Part shown: piece after piece, positions 11,346 to 20,752 of the stretch
Numbering within the stretch: the first letter of the stretch is position 1
How the letters are laid out: each line of letters opens with the position of its first letter
Assembly: GCA_027924585.1 (NCBI GenBank)
Contig: BSBM01001439.1
Span: 496,001-560,000 of the forward strand
Direction: 5' to 3'
Length of the DNA stretch: 64,000 nt
Origin: Larix kaempferi
Lineage: Eukaryota; Streptophyta; Pinopsida; Pinales; Pinaceae
Made by a program: the position numbers and the translations under genes
Notes under the pieces: model-generated
Databases searched by the model: none
Told to the model about the DNA's origin: nothing
What the model saw: the letters and a program-made list of their open reading frames with translations, nothing else

Positions 11346-11350
11346 CTCGA

Positions 11351-11361
11351 AAGGGGGAGTA
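11351..11361 (+). other. fossil polypurine tract inside the element
   Basis: AAAGGGGGAGT directly follows the copia C-terminal coding remnant, where a copia PPT is expected. No LTR follows; instead about 2.6 kb of tandem arrays precede the functional PPT at 14031. Confidence 0.6.
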
Positions 11362-11495
11362 GTATAGTCACTGATGATGAGATTGTCTCATCATACAACA
11401 AGGTCGATGTTGAGGTAACCTGTTCTCTACACCTAGGTACTTAGAAATATTTAGATTTAGGACTCTTATACTTAGAATACTTAGTTTTACTTTTA

Positions 11496-11825
11496 CATGC
11501 TAGATGTGATGTATACATGTTTTGATGTATTAGTAAGAATACATGCTAGTTGTGATGTATGCATGTTTTGATGTTAGATGTATTAGTAAGAATACATGCT
11601 AGATGTGATGTATACATGTTTTGATGTATTAGTAAGAATACATGCTAGTTGTGATGTATACATGTTTTGATGTTAGATGTATTAGTAAGAATACATGCTA
11701 GATGTGATGTATACATGTTTTGATGTGTTAGTAAGAATACATGCTAGTTGTGATGTATACATGTTTTGGTGTGATGTATACATGTTTTGATGTATTGGTG
11801 AGAATACATGCTAATGTGATAACTG
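11496..11825 (+). repeat. tandem array 1: alternating 46- and 53-bp units
   Basis: About seven units begin ACATGCTAG(A/T)TGTGATGTAT. Short (46 bp) and long (53 bp, with an extra TGTTAGA) forms alternate, giving a 99-bp higher-order period for the first five units. The last copies are irregular. Confidence 0.9.
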
Positions 11826-11850
11826 CTCTTGTATAGATGAGAATACAGAA

Positions 11851-12520
11851 GGGGATTGGATCATCCCTGGACTTTCAGTCCTAAAGAGAGCCGTAGACGT
11901 AAGGTCTCCGAGAATGAAGTCCTTAGTGGACAATTGAGGGGATTGGATCATCCCTGGACTTTCAGTCCTAAAGAGAGCCGTAGACGTAAGGTCTCCGAGA
12001 ATGAAGTCCTTAGTGGACAGTTGAGGGGATTGGATCATCCCTGGACTTTCAGTCCTAAAGAGAGCCGTAGACGTGAGGTCTCCGAGAATGAAGTCCTTGG
12101 TGGACTTGAGGGGATTGGATCATCCCTGGACTTTCAGTCCTAAAGAGAGCCGTAGACGTAAGGTCTCCGAGAATGAAGTCCTTGGTGGACTTGAGGGGAT
12201 TGGATCATCCCTGGACTTTCAGTCCTAAAGAGAGCCGTAGACGTAAGGTCTCCGAGAATGAAGTCCTTAGTGGACAGTTGAGGGGATTGGATCATCCCTG
12301 GACTTTCAGTCCTAAAGAGAGCCGTAGACGTGAGGTCTCCGAGAATGAAGTCCTTGGTGGACTTGAGGGGATTGGATCATCCCTGGACTTTCAGTCCTAA
12401 AGAGATCCGTAGACGTGAGGTCTCCGAGAATGAAGTCCTTGATGGACTTGAGGGGATTGGATCATCCCTGGACTCTCAGTCCTAAAGAGAGCCGTAGACG
12501 TGAGGTCTCCGAGAATAGAG
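11851..12520 (+). repeat. tandem array 2: eight 85- or 87-bp units
   Basis: Units starting GGGGATTGGATCATCCCTGG occur at 11851, 11938, 12025, 12110, 12195, 12282, 12367 and 12452. Two length classes (87 bp with AGTGGACAGTTGA or AGTGGACAATTGA, 85 bp with GGTGGACTTGA) are interspersed. Units differ by only a few bases. The 87-bp form keeps an open frame across units and the 85-bp form does not, so coding is unlikely. Confidence 0.95.
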
Positions 12521-12545
12521 GATAGGACTGCATCGTCCCTGAACT

Positions 12546-13090
12546 GATAGTTCAAAATGTACGTGATGGGGATTGCATCATCCCGGAATTGATAGTTCAA
12601 AATGTACGTGATGGGGATTGCATCATCCCGGAACTGCTAGTTCAAAATGTACGTGATGGGGATTGCATCATCCCGGAACTGCTAGTTCAAAATGTACGTG
12701 ATGGGGATTGCATCATCCCGGAACTGCTAGTTCAAAATGTACGTGATGGGGATTGCATCATCCCGGAACTGCTAGTTCAAAATGTACGTGATGGGGATTG
12801 CATCATCCCGGAACTGCTAGTTCAAAATGTACGTGATGGGGATTGCATCATCCCGGAACTGCTAGTTCAAAATGTACGTGATGGGGATTGCATCATCCCG
12901 GAACTGATAGTTCAAAATGTACGTGATGGGGATTGCATCATCCCGGAACTGATAGTTCAAAATGTACGTGATGGGGATTGCATCATCCCGGAACTGATAG
13001 TTCAAAATGTACGTGATGGGGATTGCATCATCCCGGAACTGATAGTTCAAAATGTACGTGATGGGGATTGTATCATCCCCGGACTTCGGT
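12546..13090 (+). repeat. tandem array 3: twelve 45-bp units
   Basis: The unit is GATAGTTCAAAATGTACGTG followed by ATGGGGATTGCATCATCCCG and GAACT. Copies are almost perfect; the main variation is GATAG versus GCTAG. Because 45 is a multiple of three, the array is open on both strands, giving the repeat VQNVRDGDCIIPEL on plus and a different repeat on minus. Each unit includes an inverted repeat, GGGGAT...ATCATCCC. The core GGGGATTG-ATCATCCC-GGA is shared with array 2, so the two arrays probably have a common origin. Confidence 0.95.
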
Positions 13091-13137
13091 CCCTGAATTG
13101 ATCCGTAAACGAATGGTCTCCGAGAAAGTGATTTTTT

Positions 13138-13500
13138 TGATGATGTGGTTACTTGTATCGGTAGGATACTTGTATTGATGATTTGGTTACTTGTATCGGT
13201 AGGATACTTGTATTGATGATGTGGTTACTTGTATCGGTAGGATACTTGTATTGATGATGTGGTTACTTGTATCGGTAGGATACTTGTATTGATGATATGG
13301 TTACTTGTATCGGTAGGATACTTGTATTGATGATATGGTTACTTGTATCGGTAGGATACTTGTATTGATGATGTGATCACTTGTATTGATGATATGGTTA
13401 CTTGTATCAGTGTGGATACTTGTATTGATGATATGTACACTTGTATTGGCATGAATATGTGTACTAATGATGTGGATACTTGTATTGTTATGGATACCTG
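13138..13500 (+). repeat. tandem array 4: about 38-bp units
   Basis: Units of GATGATGTGGTTACTTGTAT plus CGGTAGGATACTTGTATT occur about six times nearly perfectly, then decay into shorter variants with the shared ACTTGTATTG core up to about 13500. Confidence 0.9.
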
Positions 13501-13504
13501 TATC

Positions 13505-13815
13505 GATGACGATGCTGATGATCGTGTGATGACAATGCTGATGATCGTATGATGACGATGCTGATGATCGTATGATGACGATGCTGATGATCGTGAGATG
13601 ACGATGCTGATGATCGTGAGATGATGATGCTGATGATCGTGTGATGACGATGCTGATGATCGTGTGATGACGATGCTGATGATCGTGAGATGACGATGCT
13701 GATGATCGTGAGATGACGATGCTGATGATCGTGTGATGACGATGCTGATGATCGTGTGATGACGATGCTGATGATCGTGTGATGACGATGCTGATGATCG
13801 TGAGATGACGATCGT
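13505..13815 (+). repeat. tandem array 5: 23-bp units
   Basis: About thirteen copies of GATGACGATGCTGATGATCG plus TGT, TGA or TAT follow array 4 directly. Variation is confined mostly to the last positions. The array ends with GATCGTGAGGATCC. Confidence 0.9.
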
Positions 13816-14030
13816 GAGGATCCAGATGTTGATGTTGTTGTAGTTGTTCGAGTGCTGCAGAAGATAAAGACTCAGTACTGAAGATGTTGATTTTCCAGTA
13901 TTGAAGATGTTCCAGTAACTGCTTGAGTTACTGATGATGTTGAGAAAGCTTCCAATGATTTATAGATGTATCATGTATGATGTTGATGACTCCTTGCTCG
14001 TGCAGATACTGTTATAATATCCTTCTCGTT
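13816..14030 (+). other. short unique stretch before the PPT
   Basis: About 215 bp between the last array and the polypurine tract, with repeated TGATGATGTTGA-like words but no array and no coding similarity. Confidence 0.5.
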
Positions 14031-14039
14031 AAGGGGGAG
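14031..14039 (+). other. polypurine tract
   Basis: AAGGGGGAG immediately precedes the TGTTG start of the 3' LTR at 14040. Confidence 0.9.
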
Positions 14040-14591
14040 TGTTGAAATATTGTAACTTCAAAGAATATTATATTTGTATATTATTTATTCCGGAGATGTT
14101 CCATACCTCCGATGTGATTATACTATAAATCCGGAGATGTTTATTCCTCCGAGTTGGGTGTGGTAACTAGGGTTATTAGACCCACCATGTGGGGGTCGGC
14201 CCAGTCAGTTATAATGGGTTATTTAACCTAATGGTTAAATACGAGCCTACATGTACTTGTGTAAAATACATATCAGAGTAGTGTATAAATAGAGGAGGTG
14301 TGTTCCTCATTATACACATTCACTCACTTGAGGAAAGCGCACTTGTGGAGGAGAGGTCTGCTATTGTGGAGGAGGAGATCATGTCTCAGGGTTTCATCTT
14401 TGTATATTGCTGGTCATCTATATTGAGGAAGCTTTGCTGGGTTTTCTACCCCATGAGGGTTTCCCAGGATAAATCTCTGTCTCTTGTGTTTATGCTGTGC
14501 TTGTTGTTTCTTCAGTGATCCTGTATATGCTATTATTGTGAAATGGAATGTAATGCTGCTATTTTCTGTCTTAGCATATTGAATTTTAACA
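14040..14591 (+). repeat. 3' LTR (552 bp)
   Basis: Same length as the 5' LTR, with one visible mismatch (C for T near position 70 of the LTR). Ends TTTTAACA, followed at once by the AGATC duplication. Confidence 0.95.
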
Positions 14592-14596
14592 AGATC
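14592..14596 (+). repeat. target-site duplication AGATC (right)
   Basis: Perfect copy of 6982-6986. Together they prove a single insertion event into the copia LTR. Confidence 0.95.
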
Positions 14597-15123
14597 AATT
14601 GATTCAGAGTCTGATACTTCTAGGAAAGCCTTGCCTCAGCATTCAAGGAAGGTTAGGGACGATAAGAGCTCATATATGTCGAGATCTGGTCTGGTACAAG
14701 CATCAGAGATCCAGAGGGGAGGGCGCACTTTTGCATGCAGTGGAGGTCGCATTATTCATAGGGTTGTCTTCAGAGAGAGCGGATCAGAGCAGTGTGATAG
14801 AGAGAGGCAGATCAGTCAGAGGCACCTGCATAGATACTCAGATCCAGTTTACCAGTTAGGGATTACTCTTCCAGTGCATGCATTAGCTGATGCATGTAGA
14901 TCTAGAGTCTGTTTGGTTCAGGTACTGAGTTACCTTGGAGGTAATACTATATTGTACTTGTCCATTTATATATATGCTCTGGGCTCGAGAGAGAAGATAG
15001 CCCCACAATTTGCTGGTTTTCCCTGGTTGGGGTTTCCATGGTATATTTGGTGTTCTTTTTGTGATTGCATGTGTTTCAGTTTGGTAATGAGATCTAGCTG
15101 TTGAGTTTATATTTATATGAGCA
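14597..15123 (+). repeat. 3' LTR of copia relic, second part
   Basis: Continues the LTR sequence after the second AGATC copy (14592-14596). Both parts share the GGAGGGCGCA and TTGCATGCAG motifs (6748-6775 and 14716-14741), suggesting an internal duplication within this LTR. The end is placed at a CA near 15123 by rule only, because no partner LTR is present. A GTTTTCCCTGG / GGTTTCC leader-like segment occurs near 15015-15040. Confidence 0.5.
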
Positions 15124-15194
15124 TGTATTGATATCGAGACTCAAACTGCTTGAGATATCAGGGTGATTTAGAGGGAGTAGTGATCTCTGAATCA
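15124..15194 (+). other. unassigned junction
   Basis: About 70 bp between the presumed copia LTR end and the long direct repeat. It contains TTTAGAGGGAG, which resembles a polypurine tract, and a GATATC...GATATC inverted repeat. I cannot place it in either element with confidence. Confidence 0.3.
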
Positions 15195-16250
15195 AAGATT
15201 TACATCTCCATGGTTTCTACTAGGGTAGAAACCCTAGTGCTACAACAAGAGAAAATAGAACCATCATCATCTCCCACATCATATTCTTCTCTAGGGTTTA
15301 CAAGCATGGCATGAACCTTAATATCACACGGGAAATTCCTAACATCACGAGTAATCTCTCCATGAAAATCCAAGATTTCTCTCTCTCTCTCTCTCTCCTT
15401 GTCTTCTTCTAAGGTTTCCTCATGAACCTTAACATCATGCTCCTAGGTTTCCTCATGAACCCTAATATCTTGCTCCATATAGGTATTCTTCAAGACAATA
15501 CATAGAATAAAGTACGACGATGATGATAAATACATGAGCTCTCTTCTCCCTTCATATATAGAGTAGGTGAGGGAGGCTAACATAAAGCAAGGTTGTAAGT
15601 TTGTGCAAGCAAGCATCAAGCCAACCCTACATGGTGTACTCTAAAATACAAGGTTGTATAAGTGTGTCAAACTAAGGTTTACCAACCTATGAAGTGAAAT
15701 TCCTTCCAAGCATGATCCTCCTTGGACTCAATGCCCCTCCTCCAAGATGGTGCAATTTCCAACAAGTTATTAATCCAACACTCCCACAATGGTTTATTAT
15801 CCAAGTGTCCTCATGCAAGGTAATATCTTTCAACTGTGTGCCACGTTTTCTCATGTTCCTAGTGCTACTCATGTGTGCCATTGTGGTCACTAACTAAGCT
15901 CCAATAGTCCTCGACATATGTGCTTGGGCCCATCACAAACCTCTATGAATTATGCTCAACCCAAGCATCCCCAAGCCAAGTGTCCAACCTCCAAGGTATG
16001 TATCACATGAACCCAAGCTATAAATACTAAGTGTCCTCCTCCAAGTGCCCAATGATCCTCCTATGTAGGTACCTCCTTGATCGAGCAACCATCTCCCCAA
16101 TGCTCCTCCAATGTAGGTACCTCCTTGATCGAGCAACTGTCTCCCCTATTGTGTGCACCCAATGGGTTAGTCATTATGTTGATCAATGTTACAACCTCTT
16201 AGGTAAGGGAACCATGCCAACACTCTTAACCAAGATCAACCTAAACCAAG
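15195..16250 (-). repeat. left copy of a long direct repeat, probable degraded LTR
   Basis: Collinear with about 24855-26030: both contain a split-gene-like TTTCTA(C/T)TAG block, TTCTTCTCTAGGGTTTACA, a TATATAGAGTA block, CATGATCCTCCTTGG, GTGTGCACCCAATGGGTT and a final AGTAAGGGAAC block. A CT microsatellite (15378-15402) and two copies of a CTCATGAACC(C/T)TAA unit occur here; the other copy has four. Orientation is inferred from the primer-site-like sequence next to the right copy. This copy is 5'-incomplete relative to the putative 2.1-kb LTR at 23938-26030. Confidence 0.55.
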
Positions 16251-16585
16251 CCATTAATCTAGGAGGATCTCCGAGATTGATCAAAATGAAAGTCTTCAAA
16301 ATATCTAAAGAATCTTACAGACGCGTAGAGCTCGACATGAGATTTTCGACAATGTTTGTTTCACGTGAAACGACCTCCGGACGTGAAAGTTTTGGGTTTT
16401 GAAAATTCGGCAAAAAGGTTAAAAAAGGCAAAAAATGGGTAAAAATAGTAAAAAAATGGACCAATCGCAGGGTGCCACGTGGTCAAGAAGGTGACTTGGC
16501 AGTGCTGAATTGGACCAAACATGGCCTTCCATGTGGCAGCCCTGTTGGCCATCTAGTTGTACCGTTTGATAAAAATTTGTGGAGA

Positions 16586-16655
16586 TCATGGGGATTGAAC
16601 CCACGACCTCAAGACCGCCAACGACTCCACAGAGCCCGCCTAGCCAGGGCCCCCG
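16586..16655 (-). other. tRNA-like (SINE-type) Pol III promoter boxes, first
   Basis: Read on the minus strand, TGGCTAGGCGG (16637-16647) fits box A, and GGGTTCAATCCC (16591-16602) fits box B about 34 bp downstream. GAGGTCGT before box B also resembles a tRNA anticodon-to-T-arm region. I see no full cloverleaf, so this is a tRNA-derived repeat (SINE head) or chance similarity rather than a tRNA gene. It lies inside the gypsy LTR. Confidence 0.45.
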
Positions 16656-16667
16656 CCGATGTTTCTT

Positions 16668-16782
16668 AACACTATATGGCGCGACATATATTTAAAGTTG
16701 AAGGGTTGTTCCATTGGAAAAAAGGGCGGGATCGAGGGCTTGACCCTTGACCCCGTGGCCAACACCAAGGCCATATAGTATT
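16668..16782. repeat. 115-bp hairpin-like inverted repeat
   Basis: AACACTATATGGC (16668-16680) is the reverse complement of GCCATATAGTATT (16770-16782) with one mismatch. The enclosed segment contains GATCGAGGGCTTGACCC. It could be a small inserted palindromic element within the LTR. Confidence 0.4.
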
Positions 16783-16939
16783 ACGTGGAGCGCCAACCAA
16801 CAAGCCAAACCAACAGAGTAAACCACGTCAAAGTGCCAAGTCACAAGCCAAAACCGACGGAGCCAAGAGCCAAGCAGTGCCACATAACCGAATCGCCAAA
16901 CAAACAAACAACAAAGTCACGTTGAAAGGGGAGAGGCCT

Positions 16940-16996
16940 GCGGGTTTGACCTCGGGACCTCTGCCCCCAAATACTACCGCCTTACCACTGGGCCAA
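16940..16996 (-). other. tRNA-like (SINE-type) promoter boxes, second
   Basis: On the minus strand TGGCCCAGTGGTAAG (near 16980-16994) is a canonical box A, and AGGTCAAACCC (near 16942-16952) is an imperfect box B at suitable spacing. Together with the first pair, it suggests tRNA-derived sequence was incorporated into this LTR family. Confidence 0.4.
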
Positions 16997-17663
16997 ATCC
17001 CAACCGTTGAACGGTTAGCAGTGGATTTTGTTTATAAGTTTGAGGCAGAAATCGGGGCCCAAAAAGGGCGCGTGGCCCTCCATTTCGCGCCCAAAAACGC
17101 CTATTTAAACCATGATCTGAGCCACGAAAAACTACTACACAGAGCACAGTTTGCACAGTTTCCAAGACGAAGTACGGGAACAGATCTTGAGGTAGGTACA
17201 TGCCATTAATGGGCACAATTCCCGAGGTGGGAAATCTGTACAGTGCATACAGTTGCAGCAGAGTTTTTCTTGATTTTTATGCCAAAGGAGGCCTCAGGAA
17301 AACATAGTCGAGTTTATAATCCTTTTACTCAGAATTTCGAGAGGAACGCAGTGGTGCAGTCTGTTTCCGGGTTTGGCAGACAGAACTCAGAGGTGTTTCC
17401 AGAACTCATGTATGTAAGCTTTTGAAGACTTAATAAGATCGACCTTCTCACTGGAAGTGGCCCAAAGACGTAGCCCAAGAAGGGTGAACTTCGTTATCAT
17501 ATGTTGTCTACAAATTTCTGGTTTGCATACTTGTTTATTTGCTTATGTGTATGATTTAAGAATTTTAAATTCATCTTTTAAAGCCTTTTTATGAGATTTG
17601 ACATGCAAATTTCACATGCAATTTTATGGTTAAAAAGATCCTGAAATATTTTCAGATCAAGTT

Positions 17664-17676
17664 TGGTATCAGAGCA
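17664..17676 (+). other. primer-binding site of the gypsy element
   Basis: TGGTATCAGAGCA, complementary to initiator-Met tRNA, lies 4 bp inside the presumed LTR end. Such a primer site is common in plant chromoviruses. Confidence 0.85.
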
Positions 17677-17785
17677 GCATAAGCATTGCATTGTGAGTTT
17701 GTTTATGTTGACAAGAGAAAAGCTTCAGAGAGGTGAATGAGAGCTTGAAGAATTTGATCCAGAGATTGGTTCAAGAAGAGGAATA

Positions 17786-18968
17786 ATGGCTTTAGAAAAA
17801 GGAGAAGATGGGACTTCTTCAATCCCATCTGAAGGAGACTTCCTTAAAGCTTTCATGAAGATGCAAAGTATGGTGGAAGAGCTTTATCAAGATCAGAAGA
17901 AGGGAGAACAAGGTGGTTCTTCTCATGCTAAAGGTAAAGAATAAGGAGGTGGTGAGGAACCTCCTAAAAATCCTCCATCTTCACCATCTTTTCTTGATGG
18001 ATCTTTACATTCCTCACCTAAAAAACAAAAAGTTAATTTCAATGTGCCTCAATTAAAACTTGATATTAAGTTTGACTTACATGTTTATAATGGAGAACTT
18101 AATGCTGATAAATTAGATAATTGGATCCGTCAAATAGAGGTTTATTGTAGGATTCAAAAGTTCACTGAAGGTAGCTTGAAAATTCAGTTGGCTTCTCTCC
18201 GACTTGGAGGGACCGCTCTCATATGGTGGGAGAGTAGAACTCAACAGGAAACATCATCTCCTCTTGGCATGAGTTCACTTCAACATTAAAGAATTAATTC
18301 TATCCATTGGGGTACATGCAACAATCCATGATGGATTGGTAGAAGTTGAGGCAAGGTAAGGGACAAAGTGTGCAAGAGTACACACAAGAATTCCGAAAAA
18401 GATCTTTAATACTTGGTATACCTCTCTATACTCAAGAAATTCTTCTCAAGTTCATAGGTGGATTACATAGTTATTTACATCATATGATACTTATGTTTAA
18501 TCCAACTAACCTTGATGAGGTATGCGTTCAAGCGACTCATATGGAGTCAAAGGGGAAGAATACAAATGATTTTTTTGCAAATAAACCTTACAAACCTGAT
18601 GGAAACAAATTCAAAGGTAAAGGGAAAGGTAAGCATACAACTACAATGAAGAAAGAGGGAGATAAACCTACATGCTCACATTGCCAGAAAAAGGGTCATG
18701 ATGTATCCAAATGTTGGAGGCTTCATCCGGAGCTCAAGCCTGAGAAGTTTCAGAATAAGGAGGACAAGAAGACCACTGCTACAACCATCCAACATGATTT
18801 GGGGTCTGACTCAGGGGATGAGACTAAGATTGTTGCTACGGGAATTCAAGGTAAAAATCCTTTTACTTCTAATTCAAAGCATGAATATGTTGTTGATGAA
18901 AGAAAGAGAAGTGAACTATTTCATATAAGAGTAATCTCTAAGCAGTACAAAAATAGATACTCTTTTTG
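17786..18968 (+). pseudogene. gypsy gag relic
   Basis: The first plausible start is ATG at 17786 (MALEKGEDGTSS), about 110 bp after the primer site. An in-frame stop follows at about codon 53. Similarity resumes from 18044 with a retrotransposon Gag core (LDNWIRQIEVYCRIQKF, LRLGGTALIWWES) and a second part (GQSVQEYTQEFRKRSLILGI). It ends with a CCHC knuckle, CSHCQKKGHDVSKC, near 18677-18718. The product would coat element RNA and form the particle. Several stops separate these blocks. Confidence 0.85.
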
Positions 18969-19420
18969 ATAGTGGTTCACAAGCCAATCTCATTTTAGAA
19001 GAGATAGTTAAAAAAATTCATTTGGAAACTAATTTACGCCCAAAACCATATCCACTTGGATGGGTATGTGATAATGCACAACTACAAGTGACAAAACAAT
19101 GTAGACTTAGGTTTTCTATTACTTCTGGATTTGTTGATGAAGTAGATTTGGATGTGGTTCCATTGGATATCTATGGTATTGTGTTGGGAAGTCCTTATCT
19201 TTATGATAGGAAGACTATCTTTTATAGGGAAGATAATAGGTATCAACTCGCTAAAGATGGTATTGAATATGTTGTCCATGCACATAATATTTCATTAGTT
19301 TCTGCAAGTCAAATGAAGAGACTAGTAAATGCTAGTAAGAATTTTGTTCTTATGATTGTTAAAGCAAAGGATGTTGGTCAATGTGAATCTTTTAAAGGAT
19401 GTGATCCAAGACTTGAAAAA
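18969..19420 (+). pseudogene. gypsy aspartic protease relic
   Basis: After gag one frame reads TLFDSGSQANLI, a retropepsin active site of the D-S/T-G type. It is followed by PYPLGWVCDNAQLQVT and an IVLGSPYLYDRK block that corresponds to the second conserved region of plant gypsy proteases (usually LGxxWL). It would cleave the polyprotein. It is separated from gag by a stop at about 18967 and runs in frame into the RT segment. Confidence 0.75.
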
Positions 19421-20317
19421 TACTTGACTAAAGTTGTAATTGATTATGATGTCTTGTTTCAAGAACCTAAAAGATTACCTCAAAAGAGAGAAATCCAACA
19501 TGAGATTCTCTTACAGCAGGATGCACCACTTCCTAACATTGGCATGTACATATCTTTAGTAATTGAAAATGCAGATATAAAGAAGCAGGTCCAGAAATTG
19601 CTTGAAAGAGGGGAAATTCGACCAATCTCCTCTCCATGTGGTTCACCAATTGTTTTTGTGCCAAATAAGGATGGAACATGGCGTATGTGTGTTGATTACA
19701 GGGCACTAAACAAAATCGCAATTAAGAACAAGTATCCTCTTCCCTGTATTGATGATCTTTTGGATCAGCTTAAGAATGCAACTTATTTCACTAAGTTAGA
19801 CTTAAGAAGTGGCTATCGTCAAATTAGAATCCATGCCAATGATATTTGGAAGACTGCTTTCAAAACTAAACAGGGATTGTATGAATGGATGGTAATGCCC
19901 TTTGGGATTTGTAATGCACCCGCAACATTTTTGAGGGTGATGAGTGATGTTTTTAGGCCCTTCATTGATGATTTTTTTATAGTCTACTTAGATGATATTT
20001 TGATTTTCAGTTGTACTTGGGAAGAACATGTCAAGCATGTGAAACAAGTTTTGGATGTACTTGTAAGGGAAAAATTATACTTAAAGATGTCCAAATGTGA
20101 GTTTGGGAAGACATCTTTGGTGTATCTAGGTTACATTATAGGGGGTGGTGAACTGAGAATTGATCCCTCTAAAGTAGAGGTCATTGTGAATTGGCCCAAG
20201 CCAAATAATGTAACCGAGGTAAGAAGCTTTTTGGGACCAACCCAATACCGGAGGAAGTTTATTGCTAACTTCTCCTTCATAGCTTCTCCATTACATGCTT
20301 TGACAGTTATAACCTAA
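19421..20317 (+). pseudogene. gypsy reverse transcriptase relic
   Basis: This is the longest intact stretch of the element; the frame is open from 19022 to 20317. The canonical Ty3/gypsy RT blocks appear in order: RPISSPCGSPIVFVPNKDG, WRMCVDYRALNKIAIKNKYP, FTKLDLRSGYRQIRI, MPFGICNAPATF and the catalytic FIVYLDDILIFS. After them come the thumb (VYLGYIIGGGELRID) and VRSFLGPTQYRRKFI. Catalytic Asp residues are intact (DL in block A, YLDD in block C). A stop at 20317 interrupts the path to RNase H, so the polyprotein is broken. Confidence 0.9.
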
Positions 20318-20752
20318 GTCTTTCAGTGGGAAGGCAAAGCAAAGAAGGCCTTCGACACTCTGAAAGAAAAGATCAGTACAACTCCAGTACTTGCACTGCT
20401 GAATCTACAACAACCATTTGAGATAGAGACTGATGCTAGTGGTTATGCCATGGGGGCATTCTTAATGCAACTTAAAAAACCAATATGCTATCATTATGAA
20501 ACCTTTTCTAAAGCAATAATTAACTATCCAACCTATGATAAAGAATTGTATGCATTAGTAAAAAGTGTGAAGAAGTGGAAACATTACCTAATGGGTAAGG
20601 AAACAATTATACATACTGATCATCAACCACTACAATATCTTCAATCTCAAACTAAGCTACAACAATCAAGACATTTCAGGTGGATGGGTTTTCTACAACA
20701 ATTTCATTTGATCATTAAGTATAAGAAATGTATTTAGAGCAAAGTTGCAGAT
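20318..20752 (+). pseudogene. gypsy RNase H relic
   Basis: TDASGYAMGAFLMQ gives the first catalytic Asp, DKELYALVKSVKKWKHYL the Glu, IIHTDHQPLQYL the second Asp, and KVADMLSRPP the last. All four acidic residues of the native gypsy RNase H are present, in contrast to the element at 56 kb. In-frame stops lie at 20317 and 20737. Confidence 0.85.

Larger units (their letters stand above)
6987..14591 (+). mobile_element. complete young non-autonomous LTR retrotransposon (7,605 bp)
   Basis: The element has two 552-bp LTRs, a primer-binding site at 7539, a polypurine tract at 14031 and a perfect 5-bp target duplication, so it is structurally complete. By eye the LTRs differ at one position (CCTCTGATG versus CCTCCGATG), so the insertion is very recent compared with everything else here. 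The interior has no gag, protease, integrase or working RT. It holds a long untranslated leader, a broken copia RT/RNase H remnant (10395-11345) and five tandem arrays (11496-13815). Mobility must therefore have been supplied by a related autonomous element, which is not in this window. Confidence 0.9.
16255..17659 (+). repeat. 5' LTR (about 1.4 kb)
   Basis: Start set by alignment with the 3' LTR start at 22301 (TAATCTAGGAGGATC versus TGATCCAGGAGGATC). End set by the CA just before the primer-binding site. It includes the segment GAAACGACCTCCG(G/T)ACGTGAAAGT shared by both LTRs, plus tRNA-like promoter boxes on the minus strand and a 13-bp inverted repeat. Confidence 0.65.

Noticed and set aside
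12589-13101. 170-codon repeat protein gene
   Set aside because: The frame is a by-product of the 45-bp unit length, is open on both strands, and has no start context or flanking coding signal.
11496-13815. CRISPR-like arrays
   Set aside because: Units are contiguous with no unique spacers and lie inside an LTR retrotransposon of a plant genome.
16586-16655. functional tRNA gene on the minus strand
   Set aside because: Box A and box B are present but no complete cloverleaf or acceptor stem can be drawn; a SINE-like origin is more plausible.
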